64,000 bases of DNA from the NCBI RefSeq assembly GCF_005886805.2, contig NZ_CP045430.1:372001-436000 (forward strand), given 5' to 3'. Shown one piece after another: positions 45,048-55,039 of this stretch (position 1 is its first letter; each line of letters begins with the position of its first letter). The notes beneath the pieces were generated by a model. That model was not told where the DNA came from, ran no database searches, and saw nothing but the letters and a program-made list of their open reading frames with translations. This DNA comes from Pseudoalteromonas rubra. GTDB lineage: Bacteria; Pseudomonadota; Gammaproteobacteria; Enterobacterales; Alteromonadaceae. The position numbers and the translations under genes are program-made.

Positions 45048-47060
45048 ATGACCACCACACTGAGTTTTCAGGACCAAATTAAGCAAGGGATCCCCAGCGA
45101 GTTACCTGCGCCTAAGCCTTACCCGGCTGACGCCAACCGCGCCCCGAAGCGTAAAGACATTTTATCAGCCGACGAAAAGCAACTGGCGCTGCGCAATGCG
45201 CTACGCTACTTCCCGAAAGAGTGGCATCAGGAACTGGCGGCTGAGTTTGCCGAAGAACTGAAAAGCTTTGGCCGTATCTACATGTACCGCTTTAAGCCTA
45301 ACTATGATCTTAAAGCGCGCTCGGTAAGCGATTACCCGGCCAAGTGTCAGCAAGCCGCTGCCATCATGCTGATGATCGACAATAACCTAGATCCGGCAGT
45401 TGCTCAGCACCCGGAAGAGCTGATCACATACGGTGGTAACGGCGCGGTATTCCAAAACTGGGCTCAATACCTGCTAGCCATGAAATACCTGAGCGAGATG
45501 GAAAGCGACCAGACACTGCACATATACTCTGGTCACCCTATGGGCTTGTTCCCGTCAAGCGAAGACGCACCACGCGTGGTCGTTACCAATGGTATGATGA
45601 TCCCGAACTATTCAAAGCCTGATGACTGGGAAAAGTTCAATGCACTGGGTGTCACTCAGTATGGCCAGATGACGGCAGGTTCATTCATGTACATTGGCCC
45701 ACAGGGTATTGTTCATGGCACCACCATCACGGTGATGAACGCGTTCCGTAAAGTCCTTGAAAAAGGCGACAGCCCGAAAGGTAAGATCTTCCTGACAGCC
45801 GGTCTTGGCGGCATGAGTGGCGCACAGCCAAAAGCGGGTAACATTGCAAACTGTATTACAGTATGTGCCGAAGTGAACCCGGCTGCTGCGACTAAACGTC
45901 ACCAGCAAGGCTGGGTAGATGAACTCATCGACAACATGGATGAGCTGGTTGCCCGTGTTAAAACAGCACAGGCAAACGAAGAAGTGGTGTCAATTGCCTA
46001 CATCGGCAACATTGTCGATGTCTGGGAAACCTTCTATGAGCAGGATATTTTCATTCACCTGGGTTCAGATCAGACGTCGCTGCATAACCCCTGGTCAGGC
46101 GGCTACTACCCGGCAGACATCAGCTTTGAAGAGTCAAACAGACTGATCCGTGAAGAGCCTGAAGTCTTTAAGGAAAAAGTACAGGCAACGCTTAAGCGTC
46201 ATGCTGATGCGGTAAACAAGCACACTGCCCGTGGTACTTATTTCTTTGACTACGGCAATGCCTTCTTACTCGAATCATCTCGTGCCGGTGGCGATGTGAT
46301 GGCCGAAAACGGCATCGACTTCAAATATCCATCATACGTGCAGGATATTCTGGGCCCGATGTGCTTTGACTACGGCTTTGGCCCATTCCGTTGGGTTTGT
46401 GCCTCTGGCAATCCGGCCGATCTGGACAAAACCGATGCCATCGCAGCTGAAGTGCTGAACAAGATCATGGCGGAATCGCCTGAAGAGATCCAACAGCAGA
46501 TGCAGGACAACATCACCTGGATCCAAGATGCTAAGCAAAACAAACTGGTTGTTGGCTCTCAAGCGCGTATTCTGTACGCTGACGCACAAGGTCGTATGGA
46601 AATTGCCAAAGCCTTTAACGATGCCATCGAGCGCGGCGAAATTGGTCCGGTTGTATTGGGTCGTGACCACCACGATGTGAGTGGTACTGATTCACCGTTC
46701 CGCGAAACCTCAAACATTTATGACGGAAGTCGCTTCACAGCAGACATGGCCATTCACAATGTCATTGGTGACAGTTTCCGTGGTGCAACCTGGGTCTCTA
46801 TCCACAACGGCGGTGGCGTAGGCTGGGGTGAAGTGATCAACGGTGGGTTTGGCATGGTGCTGGACGGCAGCAGCGATGCTGAGCGTCGCCTTAAGTCTAT
46901 GCTACTGTTCGATGTGAACAATGGTATTGCACGTCGTAGCTGGGCTCGTAACGAAGAAGCCAATTTTGCCATTAAACGCGAAATGGCGCGCACGCCTAAG
47001 CTTAAAGTGACACTGCCAAATGGCGTAGACGATGAAATTTTAAATAATCTGTCGCTTTAA
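45048..47060 (+). CDS. hutU: Urocanate hydratase, long form
   Basis: 670 residues, about 110 longer than the common bacterial urocanase and close to the animal enzyme in length. NAD-binding and active-site stretches are visible: YGGNGAVFQNW, GQMTAGSFMYIGPQGIVHGT, GLGGMSGAQPKAG and LGRDHHDVSGTDSPFRET. It hydrates urocanate to imidazolone propionate. It lies 13 bp after hutH, and a terminator follows. hutI and hutG are not in the window, so the last steps must be encoded elsewhere. Confidence 0.96.
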   Translation: MTTTLSFQDQIKQGIPSELPAPKPYPADANRAPKRKDILSADEKQLALRNALRYFPKEWHQELAAEFAEELKSFGRIYMYRFKPNYDLKARSVSDYPAKCQQAAAIMLMIDNNLDPAVAQHPEELITYGGNGAVFQNWAQYLLAMKYLSEMESDQTLHIYSGHPMGLFPSSEDAPRVVVTNGMMIPNYSKPDDWEKFNALGVTQYGQMTAGSFMYIGPQGIVHGTTITVMNAFRKVLEKGDSPKGKIFLTAGLGGMSGAQPKAGNIANCITVCAEVNPAAATKRHQQGWVDELIDNMDELVARVKTAQANEEVVSIAYIGNIVDVWETFYEQDIFIHLGSDQTSLHNPWSGGYYPADISFEESNRLIREEPEVFKEKVQATLKRHADAVNKHTARGTYFFDYGNAFLLESSRAGGDVMAENGIDFKYPSYVQDILGPMCFDYGFGPFRWVCASGNPADLDKTDAIAAEVLNKIMAESPEEIQQQMQDNITWIQDAKQNKLVVGSQARILYADAQGRMEIAKAFNDAIERGEIGPVVLGRDHHDVSGTDSPFRETSNIYDGSRFTADMAIHNVIGDSFRGATWVSIHNGGGVGWGEVINGGFGMVLDGSSDAERRLKSMLLFDVNNGIARRSWARNEEANFAIKREMARTPKLKVTLPNGVDDEILNNLSL

Positions 47061-47078
47061 ACGCTGACAATCAGCAAG

Positions 47079-47110
47079 AAAAAATGGCTGCCCTAGGGTG
47101 GCCATTTTCG
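47079..47110 (+). terminator. Terminator of hutHU
   Basis: AAAATGGC (47081-47088) and GCCATTTT (47101-47108) pair across a loop with an inner CCCTAGGG palindrome. Confidence 0.75.
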
Positions 47111-47277
47111 TATCCGCTGCACTTAACCAAGCACAGTACATGCATTTCAATCTACACTCTGCGTAGAGCTTGCCTTATAACGACTTTTAACTGTCACGGT
47201 TTACGCATCTTACTGCCACATCGCACAAGCAATATGTACAACGACATTATCCAATTATGTCATGTATTATCAGACCA

Positions 47278-47301
47278 TGAGCCAGGTTCTGGCTCTTTTT
47301 C
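47278..47301 (+). terminator. Orphan strong terminator (possible end of a small RNA)
   Basis: GAGCCAG-GTT-CTGGCTC followed by five T residues. It lies about 170 bp past the hutU terminator with no gene between them, so it may end a small RNA transcribed from about 47.11-47.30 kb. It could also be a leftover of a lost gene. Confidence 0.6.
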
Positions 47302-47374
47302 ATACAATCCAGATGGTAGAACCTGACAGTATGAACTAACATAGCTGTGTTATGATATTGATGGGCTATTCGCT

Positions 47375-47635
47375 ATGACTCGCGCAGAAAAGCTTTTGTA
47401 CCGCTTAATCCTCGCAGACCTGTTAAGCTGCCATCCAGCTCCTTTGCCCGTATCGGCGCTCAGACTCCAGGGGATCAAAACAGACAATGTGACCCTTCAA
47501 GCCGTAATAGACCTGATGACTGAACAGCAAGTGATCTCCGTATCTCCTTCAGGCGAGATAAGACTGGCGCCAAGAAGCGACCTGAACACACCAACTGAAG
47601 GCTACTATCCTTTTGATTTAGCTAACATTGACTAA
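47375..47635 (+). CDS. Small protein with winged-helix-like sequence
   Basis: 86 residues, acidic C-terminus. AEKLLYRLILADLLSC-HPAPLPVSALRL and TLQAVIDLMTEQQVISVSPSGEIRLA look like the helices and wing of a small winged helix, though no family is recognised. The ribosome site is weak (GGGC). It lies alone between hut and the convergent phosphodiesterase. Coding potential is moderate: the codon pattern is regular and the frame has no competing long ORF. Confidence 0.5.
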   Translation: MTRAEKLLYRLILADLLSCHPAPLPVSALRLQGIKTDNVTLQAVIDLMTEQQVISVSPSGEIRLAPRSDLNTPTEGYYPFDLANID

Positions 47636-47775
47636 CTTACCCACAGATTTTGTGGTTATCTTGTTAGTAACTCAGGAATAAAGATAGCCAGGCAAGGCCA
47701 ACTAGGTTCAAATTCACTATAGAGGTGACATCAGGGCAAAAAATACGCCACCTGAGACACCTCTATTGTTATTTA

Positions 47776-48990
47776 TTAATGACGTAGAGCAGGTAATAGA
47801 GATGCGCCCGTGCCGTCAATATCAGACAATAATTCAAGACCCAGGATCTGCGCCACGACAGGATAGATATCAAGGTTTTTCACCGGGCCTACCTTTGTAC
47901 CCTGCTTGAACGCGGGGCCCACAGCAACAAAGGTTGCGTGCATATCCTCGGTGATGGCAAAACCATGAGTACCATAGTGTTTATCTTTTTCGTCATAGGC
48001 AAAATAGCGCGGTGCCTGAGTTTCAACCACAATATCGGCAGTCGTTGCATTGATTGTAACACCACGGCTCGTGAGTGTCTCTTCAGTGATAATGTCATAA
48101 CGACCGCGAGCATTGCGCATCAGCTGAGCGCGTACCTCATCCAGGTTTACACTGACTTCGGGCTTTTTATATAACCACACCTGAGTGCCACTGTTTTTAA
48201 CGATAAAGTCACTCAGTTCTACACCTAAATCCGACAGTTGCAAACTCATGTCCGGATCCAGCTGTGCCATACCATGATCCGATACAATGATCAGGTTTAC
48301 ATCTTGTTCAACCTCGCGCTGAATGCGCCTTGCAAGCTGGCCAACCAGCTTATCAACCTTCTGGACAGCCTGATAAGTTTGTTGCGCATCCGGGCCAAAA
48401 TCATGTCCCATGGTATCCACCAGCGAGAAATAACCTGCAACAAAGCGTGGGCGTTTCTGCGCTGGCAACTTAAGCCATTGCACTATCTGATCAATACGCT
48501 GCTGGTAATCACTGTGCTGTGAGTAATGGTAAAAGTAACTGGGCGTCATACCATTGATGCGGGCATCTGATTCAGGCCAGAAATAGGTAGCAGCTTTTAG
48601 CCCTTGCATTTCAGCCAGGTTCCAAAGCGGGATCCCTTTTAGCCAGGAACTGTCATCCTGACCATAGCCCATTTTATAGCACTGGTTACGATTTTTATCG
48701 CAAAAATGATTGCCGACAATGCCATGGTTAGATGGCAGCAAGCCAGTAATAATAGAAAGGTGATTGGGGAAGGTCTTGGTTGGATAAACAGGCTCAAGAT
48801 ACTCGGCTCTGACACCTTGTGCAGCAATCGCCGCCAGGTTCTTTGCTTTGTGTTTTTCAATGTAATCCCAGCGGAACCCATCCAGTGAAATCATCACCAC
48901 ACTTTGTTCAGAGCTCTGCTCTTTTGCCGAGGCCTGTGTAGAAATCAGCGTAATAAAGATGAGTAATACCGGTAACGCATGTTTTATCAT
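47776..48990 (-). CDS. Secreted nucleotide pyrophosphatase/phosphodiesterase (NPP family)
   Basis: 404 residues from an ATG at 48990 (AAGGG upstream). A signal peptide (1-20) is followed by the alkaline phosphatase fold: metal aspartate in ISLDGFRWDY (D37), catalytic threonine T73 in TKTFPNHLSI, TMGHDFGPD and SDHGMAQLD for zinc binding, and HGTHG-type KHYGTHGF. It would hydrolyse nucleotide or phospholipid diesters in the periplasm. It ends against the small winged-helix gene. Confidence 0.9.
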   Translation of the reverse strand: MIKHALPVLLIFITLISTQASAKEQSSEQSVVMISLDGFRWDYIEKHKAKNLAAIAAQGVRAEYLEPVYPTKTFPNHLSIITGLLPSNHGIVGNHFCDKNRNQCYKMGYGQDDSSWLKGIPLWNLAEMQGLKAATYFWPESDARINGMTPSYFYHYSQHSDYQQRIDQIVQWLKLPAQKRPRFVAGYFSLVDTMGHDFGPDAQQTYQAVQKVDKLVGQLARRIQREVEQDVNLIIVSDHGMAQLDPDMSLQLSDLGVELSDFIVKNSGTQVWLYKKPEVSVNLDEVRAQLMRNARGRYDIITEETLTSRGVTINATTADIVVETQAPRYFAYDEKDKHYGTHGFAITEDMHATFVAVGPAFKQGTKVGPVKNLDIYPVVAQILGLELLSDIDGTGASLLPALRH

Positions 48991-49107
48991 AATGCCCTTT
49001 TGTTCCTGAAACAATAAATCAGCGTGGGCACCATAAAACTAAAATATGAATGAAATGAAGGACCTTTTACCGAAAACCGCAGTATTTTCGACCAGCAACA
49101 GATTTTC

Positions 49108-49128
49108 GGGACGAGCCACACTCGTCCC
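49108..49128. terminator. Hairpin after the S66 peptidase gene
   Basis: GGGACGAG and CTCGTCCC form a perfect eight-base stem with a five-base loop. There is no T run on the minus strand, so termination is likely but not certain. Confidence 0.55.
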
Positions 49129-49145
49129 AAACTAATACTCAATAC

Positions 49146-50186
49146 TTAACGCAGATGCTGCATCAGAGTCCAGTGTTCATCACCCTGGCGTACCTCTGCC
49201 AGTGCCCCATTGATCAGCACCATGTTAGGCGCAATATGAGAGACATCAACACCTGTAATAACAGGTACCGCCAGATCACCTAGCGCCATTTTCACCGCAG
49301 TATCCCCATCAAATGCCTTACCGGCATTGCCAGATACCGCGTTACGACCAATGAGAATACCGGCTGCATTCTCGAACGCCCCACGTAACCTCAGACTCTG
49401 CAAAGCGCGATAGTAAGCAGTCGGAGACTGTTCCGCATTTTCAAAATAAAAGATCAGTTTATCTTGCGGATGTCTGTCAAGCAGCGCCTGAGGATCAAAG
49501 TACTCTGAGCCAAACATCAGCATATGTGTGTCCAGACAGCCTCCTATCAAGCGTCCCTGAAACGATACCGGCTTAGTATGCTGTACATCGCCATTCAATA
49601 CTTCCCAGCGACTTGGCTCGGTCAGATTAAAAACAGCCTGACTGTCTTGCGCATAATTGCTATAACCTTGTTCATACAAAGGCGCGCTGTACTGCGTGAA
49701 CGCCTTACCCGTTGGCGTTTTTAAATGGGTGAAAGTATCGGCCGTCAGTGCATCGGTTTGTGCCAAAGACAACTGCATCAGGTTAGTACAATGACAGGTT
49801 GCCCAGCCCAGTTTGCTGGAAAACGCGCTGAGTACGGTGCTGATATCTGAAAACCCCATCAACCACTTTGGTCGTGCCTGCTTCAGAGCCTGCCAGTCCA
49901 GCAAGGGCAAGAGATCCATCGCAATCTCTCCACCCCAGGGCGCCATAACTGCATCCACCTGGTCGTCCAGTAAAAACTGCATCAGCTCATCCACGCGCCT
50001 GTCCACCGATGCGCTCACATGTAACTTATCCTCACGTAAGCAGCGCCCTTCGAGTACCTTGAAGCCACGCAGCGCCAGATCACCCAAGACAAGGTCAAGT
50101 CGGGGATGCAAAGGTGCCGCAACGCCGCTGGAAAATGCGGTAACCGCAATGGTACTTCCTGAGATAAGAGGGGCTGGATAGTGCAT
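49146..50186 (-). CDS. S66-family LD-carboxypeptidase (LdcA/MccF-like)
   Basis: 346 residues. The nucleophile serine lies in MGFSDISTVL, and the MAPWGGEIAMDLLPLLD stretch is the usual substrate wall; an ENAEQSP segment and PVITGVDVSHIAPN near the end match the S66 Glu/His region. In the cytoplasm such enzymes trim peptidoglycan tetrapeptides or, in MccF, cleave microcin C-like conjugates. The length is a little above LdcA (about 304), as seen in MccF-like members. It is a single gene divergent from the DUF5916 gene. Confidence 0.88.
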   Translation of the reverse strand: MHYPAPLISGSTIAVTAFSSGVAAPLHPRLDLVLGDLALRGFKVLEGRCLREDKLHVSASVDRRVDELMQFLLDDQVDAVMAPWGGEIAMDLLPLLDWQALKQARPKWLMGFSDISTVLSAFSSKLGWATCHCTNLMQLSLAQTDALTADTFTHLKTPTGKAFTQYSAPLYEQGYSNYAQDSQAVFNLTEPSRWEVLNGDVQHTKPVSFQGRLIGGCLDTHMLMFGSEYFDPQALLDRHPQDKLIFYFENAEQSPTAYYRALQSLRLRGAFENAAGILIGRNAVSGNAGKAFDGDTAVKMALGDLAVPVITGVDVSHIAPNMVLINGALAEVRQGDEHWTLMQHLR

Positions 50187-50355
50187 AAGCTGTCCTTTTT
50201 ACATACTGAAAATTTAAAACCATTTAATTCATAACGTTAGGCAGGTATTTGTCACACAATTTCCTCACTTTGTCACCTTATTTCGCGCCTTTCTCACGCT
50301 TTTTGTTTTCGCCTCAACAACAATAGAGCCAGCTTTTTACGAAACGGATAAAACA

Positions 50356-52542
50356 ATGAACAAGTTGAACGCACTAAGCTTAGCCCTTTGCTCTCTATAC
50401 GCAGCTTGCGGTAACGCACAACAATCACCGGAGACCATTCGTCCCTGGCAGCAATTTACGCAAAACGACACCACAATCCCACGTCTCAGTGTGGCACCTG
50501 ATATAGACGGTGAACTGACTCCCACAGAATGGCAAAATGCACGAGTGATCACAGATTTTGTTGAATTCCGACCCACAGTGGGTGGCACCCCAAGATACCC
50601 GATCACGGCGTATGTTGCTTATGATGAACACTTCTTTTATGTTGCCGCTAAAATTACGCAGCCCTTCGACACGATCACGGACAGAGTTCTCACCCAGGGG
50701 GAACGAGTCTGGAACGAAGACTATTTTGGCCTGATCCTTGATACTAACCATGATAAATCCGATGGCTACTTGTTTCACGTTACCCCTTCGGGCGTAAGAG
50801 AAGATGGCCTGGTAAATGGCACTGAATATATCGCAGAATGGAAAACACTGTGGTACGCCAAAACCCAACAACAGGACGATGGCTGGACGGTAGAAATTGC
50901 CATTCCCATGCAGTCATTGTCCTTCGACCCGGACGCCGCAAACTGGGGTTTACAATTGCGCCATAAACTCTCCAGTCCCTATGTGCAATCATACTGGAAC
51001 CTTAATAACCCCAACTCATCAGGCTGGCATGCATCACAAACCGCGCCAATTTCCGGACTACGCGAGTTAAATCAGGGCAAAGGCATTGAAGTGAAACCCG
51101 GTCTGGCATACAAAGACTCTCTGGAAGAGAGCAGCTTTGAGCCTTCGCTGGATGCCACTTACCGGTTTACCCCCAGCCTGACCGGTCAGTTGACGCTCAA
51201 TACCGACTTTTCCGGCACAGATGTCGACGAAATAGAAATGAACATGACCCGCTTTGGTCAGTACTACAGTGAAAAGCGCGACTTCTTTTTACAGGACAGT
51301 CAGATATTTCGTTTTGGTGGAATGGACGATAATGATTTTAACGGCATGCCATTTTATTCGCGCCGTATTGGTCAGGGCCCACAGTCGGGCGTGCTGGATG
51401 TTAACTGGGGCACGAAACTCACAGGCCGAATTGGCAATACCGATCTGGGTGTATTGAGCGTCAACCAGGAACGCGACGGAAACATAGCTGAAACCACTCA
51501 ACTCAGTGTCGCCAGAGCCAAACAACACATTGGCGAGCGCCATCAATTGGGTGCAATCTTCACCCATGGCACTGCCGATGACAGTGCCAGTCAAACACTC
51601 AGTGGGATAGATTACCGCTTTGACGATATTGTATTTGGTGAAGAGCAATTGATTGCCAACGCCTTTTACCAGTCTATCGACCTGCCAGGTGACCTGTCTG
51701 ACAGTGACAGTAAAGCGTATGGCTTGGCGTTCAAAATGCCGAATGATCGATTTTATCTGGACACCAAGTATCGCTATATCGGCAAGGACTTTAACCCGGC
51801 AATGGGGTTTGTGAATCGCACAGACCTGAAATACTATCACCTTACCAGTCACTACCGGGTACGCCCACAAACAGGCTGGCTGGGTGACAACCTCAACCTT
51901 TATCAGTTCAGAACCTATTATAAGCGCTGGGAAAACACTGATGGTGAAAAGAAAGGTCAGCAGTTGTTCTTACAGCCTTTGATAATACAAACCAAATCTC
52001 ATGACTATTTTCACATCAGCTACGATATGTACAATAAAGTGCTCAAAGACCCGTTCAAGTTTCGTGACAACATTCAGTTTGCAGAGGGTGAGTATGATTA
52101 CAATCAATGGACGGTGTTTTATGAAACAGCCAGCGATCGGCCTATCTTTGCCAGTGGCCGAATTGTCAAAGGCGACTTTTTTGATGCGGATCTGACACGC
52201 TATAGCATGACACTGAACGCGCGCCCCAATAAACACTTATATGTGCAACTTGGCCGTCATATGTACTACTACGAACGGGCTGGCGAGAAGAGCAACATGT
52301 ACAATACTCGGCTAAAAGTGAATATAGCCTTTAACAGCGAGTGGTCCTGGAATTCACTATTACAGCATAATACCCAGTCAGACAGTTTCTCACTCTTTAG
52401 CCGACTACGCTATGAACCAGCGCCAGATGAATTGTATCAGTTGAGTATTAACAAAGGCTATGACTTAGAGGATGGCTGGCACGATAAAAAGGCCGTATTT
52501 TCTGAAACCGCCGTGAAACTTAACTACACCTATAGATGGTAA
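50356..52542 (+). CDS. DUF5916/CBM9-like outer membrane protein
   Basis: 728 residues. A signal peptide (about 1-21) is followed by a CBM9-like sandwich (DIDGELTPTEWQNA, TAYVAYDEHFFYVAAKI, EDYFGLILDTNHD, GWTVEIAIPMQSL), then a long C-terminal part rich in alternating aromatic strands ending VKLNYTYRW, a typical outer membrane barrel ending. The combination is the DUF5916 architecture of marine Proteobacteria; a role in carbohydrate handling is inferred only. ACGG-type weak ribosome site. A terminator follows. Confidence 0.85.
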   Translation: MNKLNALSLALCSLYAACGNAQQSPETIRPWQQFTQNDTTIPRLSVAPDIDGELTPTEWQNARVITDFVEFRPTVGGTPRYPITAYVAYDEHFFYVAAKITQPFDTITDRVLTQGERVWNEDYFGLILDTNHDKSDGYLFHVTPSGVREDGLVNGTEYIAEWKTLWYAKTQQQDDGWTVEIAIPMQSLSFDPDAANWGLQLRHKLSSPYVQSYWNLNNPNSSGWHASQTAPISGLRELNQGKGIEVKPGLAYKDSLEESSFEPSLDATYRFTPSLTGQLTLNTDFSGTDVDEIEMNMTRFGQYYSEKRDFFLQDSQIFRFGGMDDNDFNGMPFYSRRIGQGPQSGVLDVNWGTKLTGRIGNTDLGVLSVNQERDGNIAETTQLSVARAKQHIGERHQLGAIFTHGTADDSASQTLSGIDYRFDDIVFGEEQLIANAFYQSIDLPGDLSDSDSKAYGLAFKMPNDRFYLDTKYRYIGKDFNPAMGFVNRTDLKYYHLTSHYRVRPQTGWLGDNLNLYQFRTYYKRWENTDGEKKGQQLFLQPLIIQTKSHDYFHISYDMYNKVLKDPFKFRDNIQFAEGEYDYNQWTVFYETASDRPIFASGRIVKGDFFDADLTRYSMTLNARPNKHLYVQLGRHMYYYERAGEKSNMYNTRLKVNIAFNSEWSWNSLLQHNTQSDSFSLFSRLRYEPAPDELYQLSINKGYDLEDGWHDKKAVFSETAVKLNYTYRW

Positions 52543-52553
52543 ACTTTGGTCGC

Positions 52554-52592
52554 AAAGCGCGTTGCACAACTTCTGGCAACGCGCTTTCTTGT
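52554..52592 (+). terminator. Terminator of the DUF5916 gene
   Basis: AAAGCGCGTTGC (52554-52565) and GCAACGCGCTTT (52576-52587) form a perfect twelve-base stem followed by CTTGTT. Confidence 0.85.
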
Positions 52593-54640
52593 TAACGTGC
52601 TATCGTCTTGTATACATCGCTTCTAAAAGCCGCTTTACGACCATAGATCACTTGCCCATCACGAACATCAAACCCCATATAGGAACCTATGTCCTGGCGA
52701 GACAAAGGGTGTAACCCTTCATCGCTCAGTTTATAGCGGGCCAGTTCGTGCCACTCTTTGGTCATCAGATACACTATGCCATTCTCTATCTCCAGATTGG
52801 AGAATGGCTCCAGCGCCCCTATTTTTTCTCCCTGCGCCCGATCTATGCCATTCAAAATACTGGCAAAAGGAAAGCGATAAAGCACATGTTCCATGTCTGT
52901 CAGATACACATACTCGGGCGTTGCAGGATCCGATAATGCGGTTATCCAGCCTTCAGGCAGCTGCGCAACCTGCTGCATCTGACGATTGTAAATTTGCACT
53001 CGTTTTAGCTCATTTTGCTTCACAGACAACGCAAACAAGCTATTACTCAGCCAGCTTTGCTGATAAATATAGCCATCAAAAAATAAGGTATTACCTTGCT
53101 GTGCCTCATTGGTGGGGATCAGCCACATGGCATGATTATCGTGATTGATCAGCAAAAACTCATCATCAGGTGACAAAGCCATATCCCTCAGACGTGCATG
53201 ATCCGGCAATCTGGGAAGCGGCCTGGCCTGCTCTTCTGGCTGCTGATAATACACCTGTGAGCTACCGGAGCGATCAGAAATAAAATATACCCCGGTGTCG
53301 GTATGCGCTAATCGAGGGGAACGGTCCAGTCCATTGCTGTTATCCAGCACAAAGCCCGTTTCCAGCCACTGCAGCTCAATGTCTTTGTCATAAGTTGTGA
53401 AGATGTAGTCCTTACCATTGCTATGGCGAGCAATATTGCAGCAAATTTTATCACTCAGGCTACTGAGCAAAATCGGCTGGCTATCGGCAAAAGACTGATG
53501 ATACATCTGAGTTCGCGGGCTGGAAGAGGAAAATACAATGCCCTTATGGTCGTGGTCCCAAATCGCGCCGTGCATCAGGCCGGTTCGGGAAATCTGTAAT
53601 GCTTGCTGTGCAGACTCAGGCTCATAGGTGATCACACTGCTGTTTCCGTCAATTGTGTGTGCCGTCAGCAGCAGCTCGCGAGTACCTGGATGTGCATCCA
53701 AATAAGCCAACCGCCATGAGGATTCAAGCTCGGTTGGTAATTTCCTGATATCGCCAGAAAAATCAAAAGTATATAAGTCGTTTTTATGTTCGAAACGGCG
53801 TTCATGTGCCAATGAATATATGCGGTCTTCGCCTGCAACGTAAATGCTGTCATGATAAATCAGATCACAGTTATACAATGCTTCTGAGGGCGGTGCGAGT
53901 TGCTGCGCTGCCAGGTCCAGCCTGGCTTTAAACCAGCCACATCGCTGCTGATAGTAGCCTTTAAAAACCAAATACTCGCCCTGACTACCGAGCAATTGTT
54001 GTAAATGATAACCAGGTGCGTCAACGGACCGTGGTAAAGCACGATTATCACTATCATAGTCAGCCACCCACAAACTACGCCCTTGGTCCGCGGTCACATT
54101 TAAAAAAGCAACATGAGACTGGGATGCCAGCACAATAGGAAACATCTTGCCGCCACTCACCCGACTCAGCGCCTGACTCTCCCCATATTGTAATGAAGGT
54201 GCGCGACTATAGTGCCATACGAGACTGCTCAGCAAGCCGGCCAGTATCAGCACGCCCAACAACAGATAGCGCGATAAGGCAGGCTTTTGTTTTGCCGATT
54301 GAACTGACGAAGCTGAGATTTCTTCCACTCCTGAGTTGATCGGCGCAATAAAGCGATAACCTTGTTTAGGCACGGTTTGGATATATTGAGGTGCCTTAGG
54401 GTCATCACAAAACACCTTTCTCAGATTGGCCACCAGCTTGTTTATGGCATTATCCGTCACGATAGCGCCTTGCCAGATTGCGCTTTGCAATTCATCCCGC
54501 CCGATAATACGGTTGGGGTTGTTGATAAAAAATGTCAGTAATGAGAGCTGCCGTGGATCCAGTGTGATGCTGTGCTCACCGTTAATCAGCTCATTGGTTT
54601 GTTGATAGAGGCGAAACTCGCCAATTTGTATAAAATCCAT
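52592..54640 (-). CDS. CadC/ToxR-like membrane regulator with beta-propeller sensor
   Basis: 682 residues: an N-terminal OmpR-type winged helix (about 1-100, DPRQLSLLTFFINNP through VPKQGYRFIAP), a single membrane helix (about 125-145, YLLLGVLILAGLLSSLVW), and a large periplasmic part with repeated YWTD/TolB-like blades (VYFISDRSGSSQVYYQ, DMALSPDDEFLLINHD). It senses something outside and acts on DNA directly. It is divergent from the PKD lipoprotein gene (399 bp between starts), the likely target. Confidence 0.88.
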   Translation of the reverse strand: MDFIQIGEFRLYQQTNELINGEHSITLDPRQLSLLTFFINNPNRIIGRDELQSAIWQGAIVTDNAINKLVANLRKVFCDDPKAPQYIQTVPKQGYRFIAPINSGVEEISASSVQSAKQKPALSRYLLLGVLILAGLLSSLVWHYSRAPSLQYGESQALSRVSGGKMFPIVLASQSHVAFLNVTADQGRSLWVADYDSDNRALPRSVDAPGYHLQQLLGSQGEYLVFKGYYQQRCGWFKARLDLAAQQLAPPSEALYNCDLIYHDSIYVAGEDRIYSLAHERRFEHKNDLYTFDFSGDIRKLPTELESSWRLAYLDAHPGTRELLLTAHTIDGNSSVITYEPESAQQALQISRTGLMHGAIWDHDHKGIVFSSSSPRTQMYHQSFADSQPILLSSLSDKICCNIARHSNGKDYIFTTYDKDIELQWLETGFVLDNSNGLDRSPRLAHTDTGVYFISDRSGSSQVYYQQPEEQARPLPRLPDHARLRDMALSPDDEFLLINHDNHAMWLIPTNEAQQGNTLFFDGYIYQQSWLSNSLFALSVKQNELKRVQIYNRQMQQVAQLPEGWITALSDPATPEYVYLTDMEHVLYRFPFASILNGIDRAQGEKIGALEPFSNLEIENGIVYLMTKEWHELARYKLSDEGLHPLSRQDIGSYMGFDVRDGQVIYGRKAAFRSDVYKTIAR

Positions 54641-55039
54641 GGATTTCTCGTCAACCCTCAGCCATGTTATTACTACCCGACAAGTAGCTTAAAGCTGGCA
54701 AATTTAGGCTCATTATTATTCTTTTGCTATTACGTCTTTGTGCTCGCAGGCAGCGAGGGAAACCGTGACGAAACACGTTAGGGTTTAGTCTATGATCATC
54801 TCATTGCTTTGCAACCCGCCAGTGAAGAATCATTGCAAAAACCCACCATACCCGAACAAAATACAGTCAAAACTCAATCCTACCGAAAGGAATTGCATAC
54901 AATAGTCTGTATCCCTAGTACTGCTGAGATTTCCGGCTATTTAAAATTCACTTTTTCGACTTATAAACTATGCTTACCCTGCTCACTAAATAACCAAAGG
55001 AAGGGCGATTTTATTTCGCTAAATAGAACAGGTGTGTTT
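54641..55039. promoter_or_regulatory. Divergent promoter region of the membrane regulator and PKD lipoprotein
   Basis: No gene is supported here; an open frame from 54809 merely extends the lipoprotein frame upstream. A possible sigma-70 promoter is TTGCAT (54893-54898) with TAGTAC 17 bases later (54916-54921). Confidence 0.4.

Noticed and set aside
47084..47326. Open frame of 80 codons after hutU
   Set aside because: It runs through the hutU terminator and the orphan terminator, lacks a ribosome site and has no protein-like pattern.
54809..55039. Upstream extension of the PKD lipoprotein
   Set aside because: A lipoprotein signal starts at 55040, so the 77 codons before it are leader DNA, not protein.
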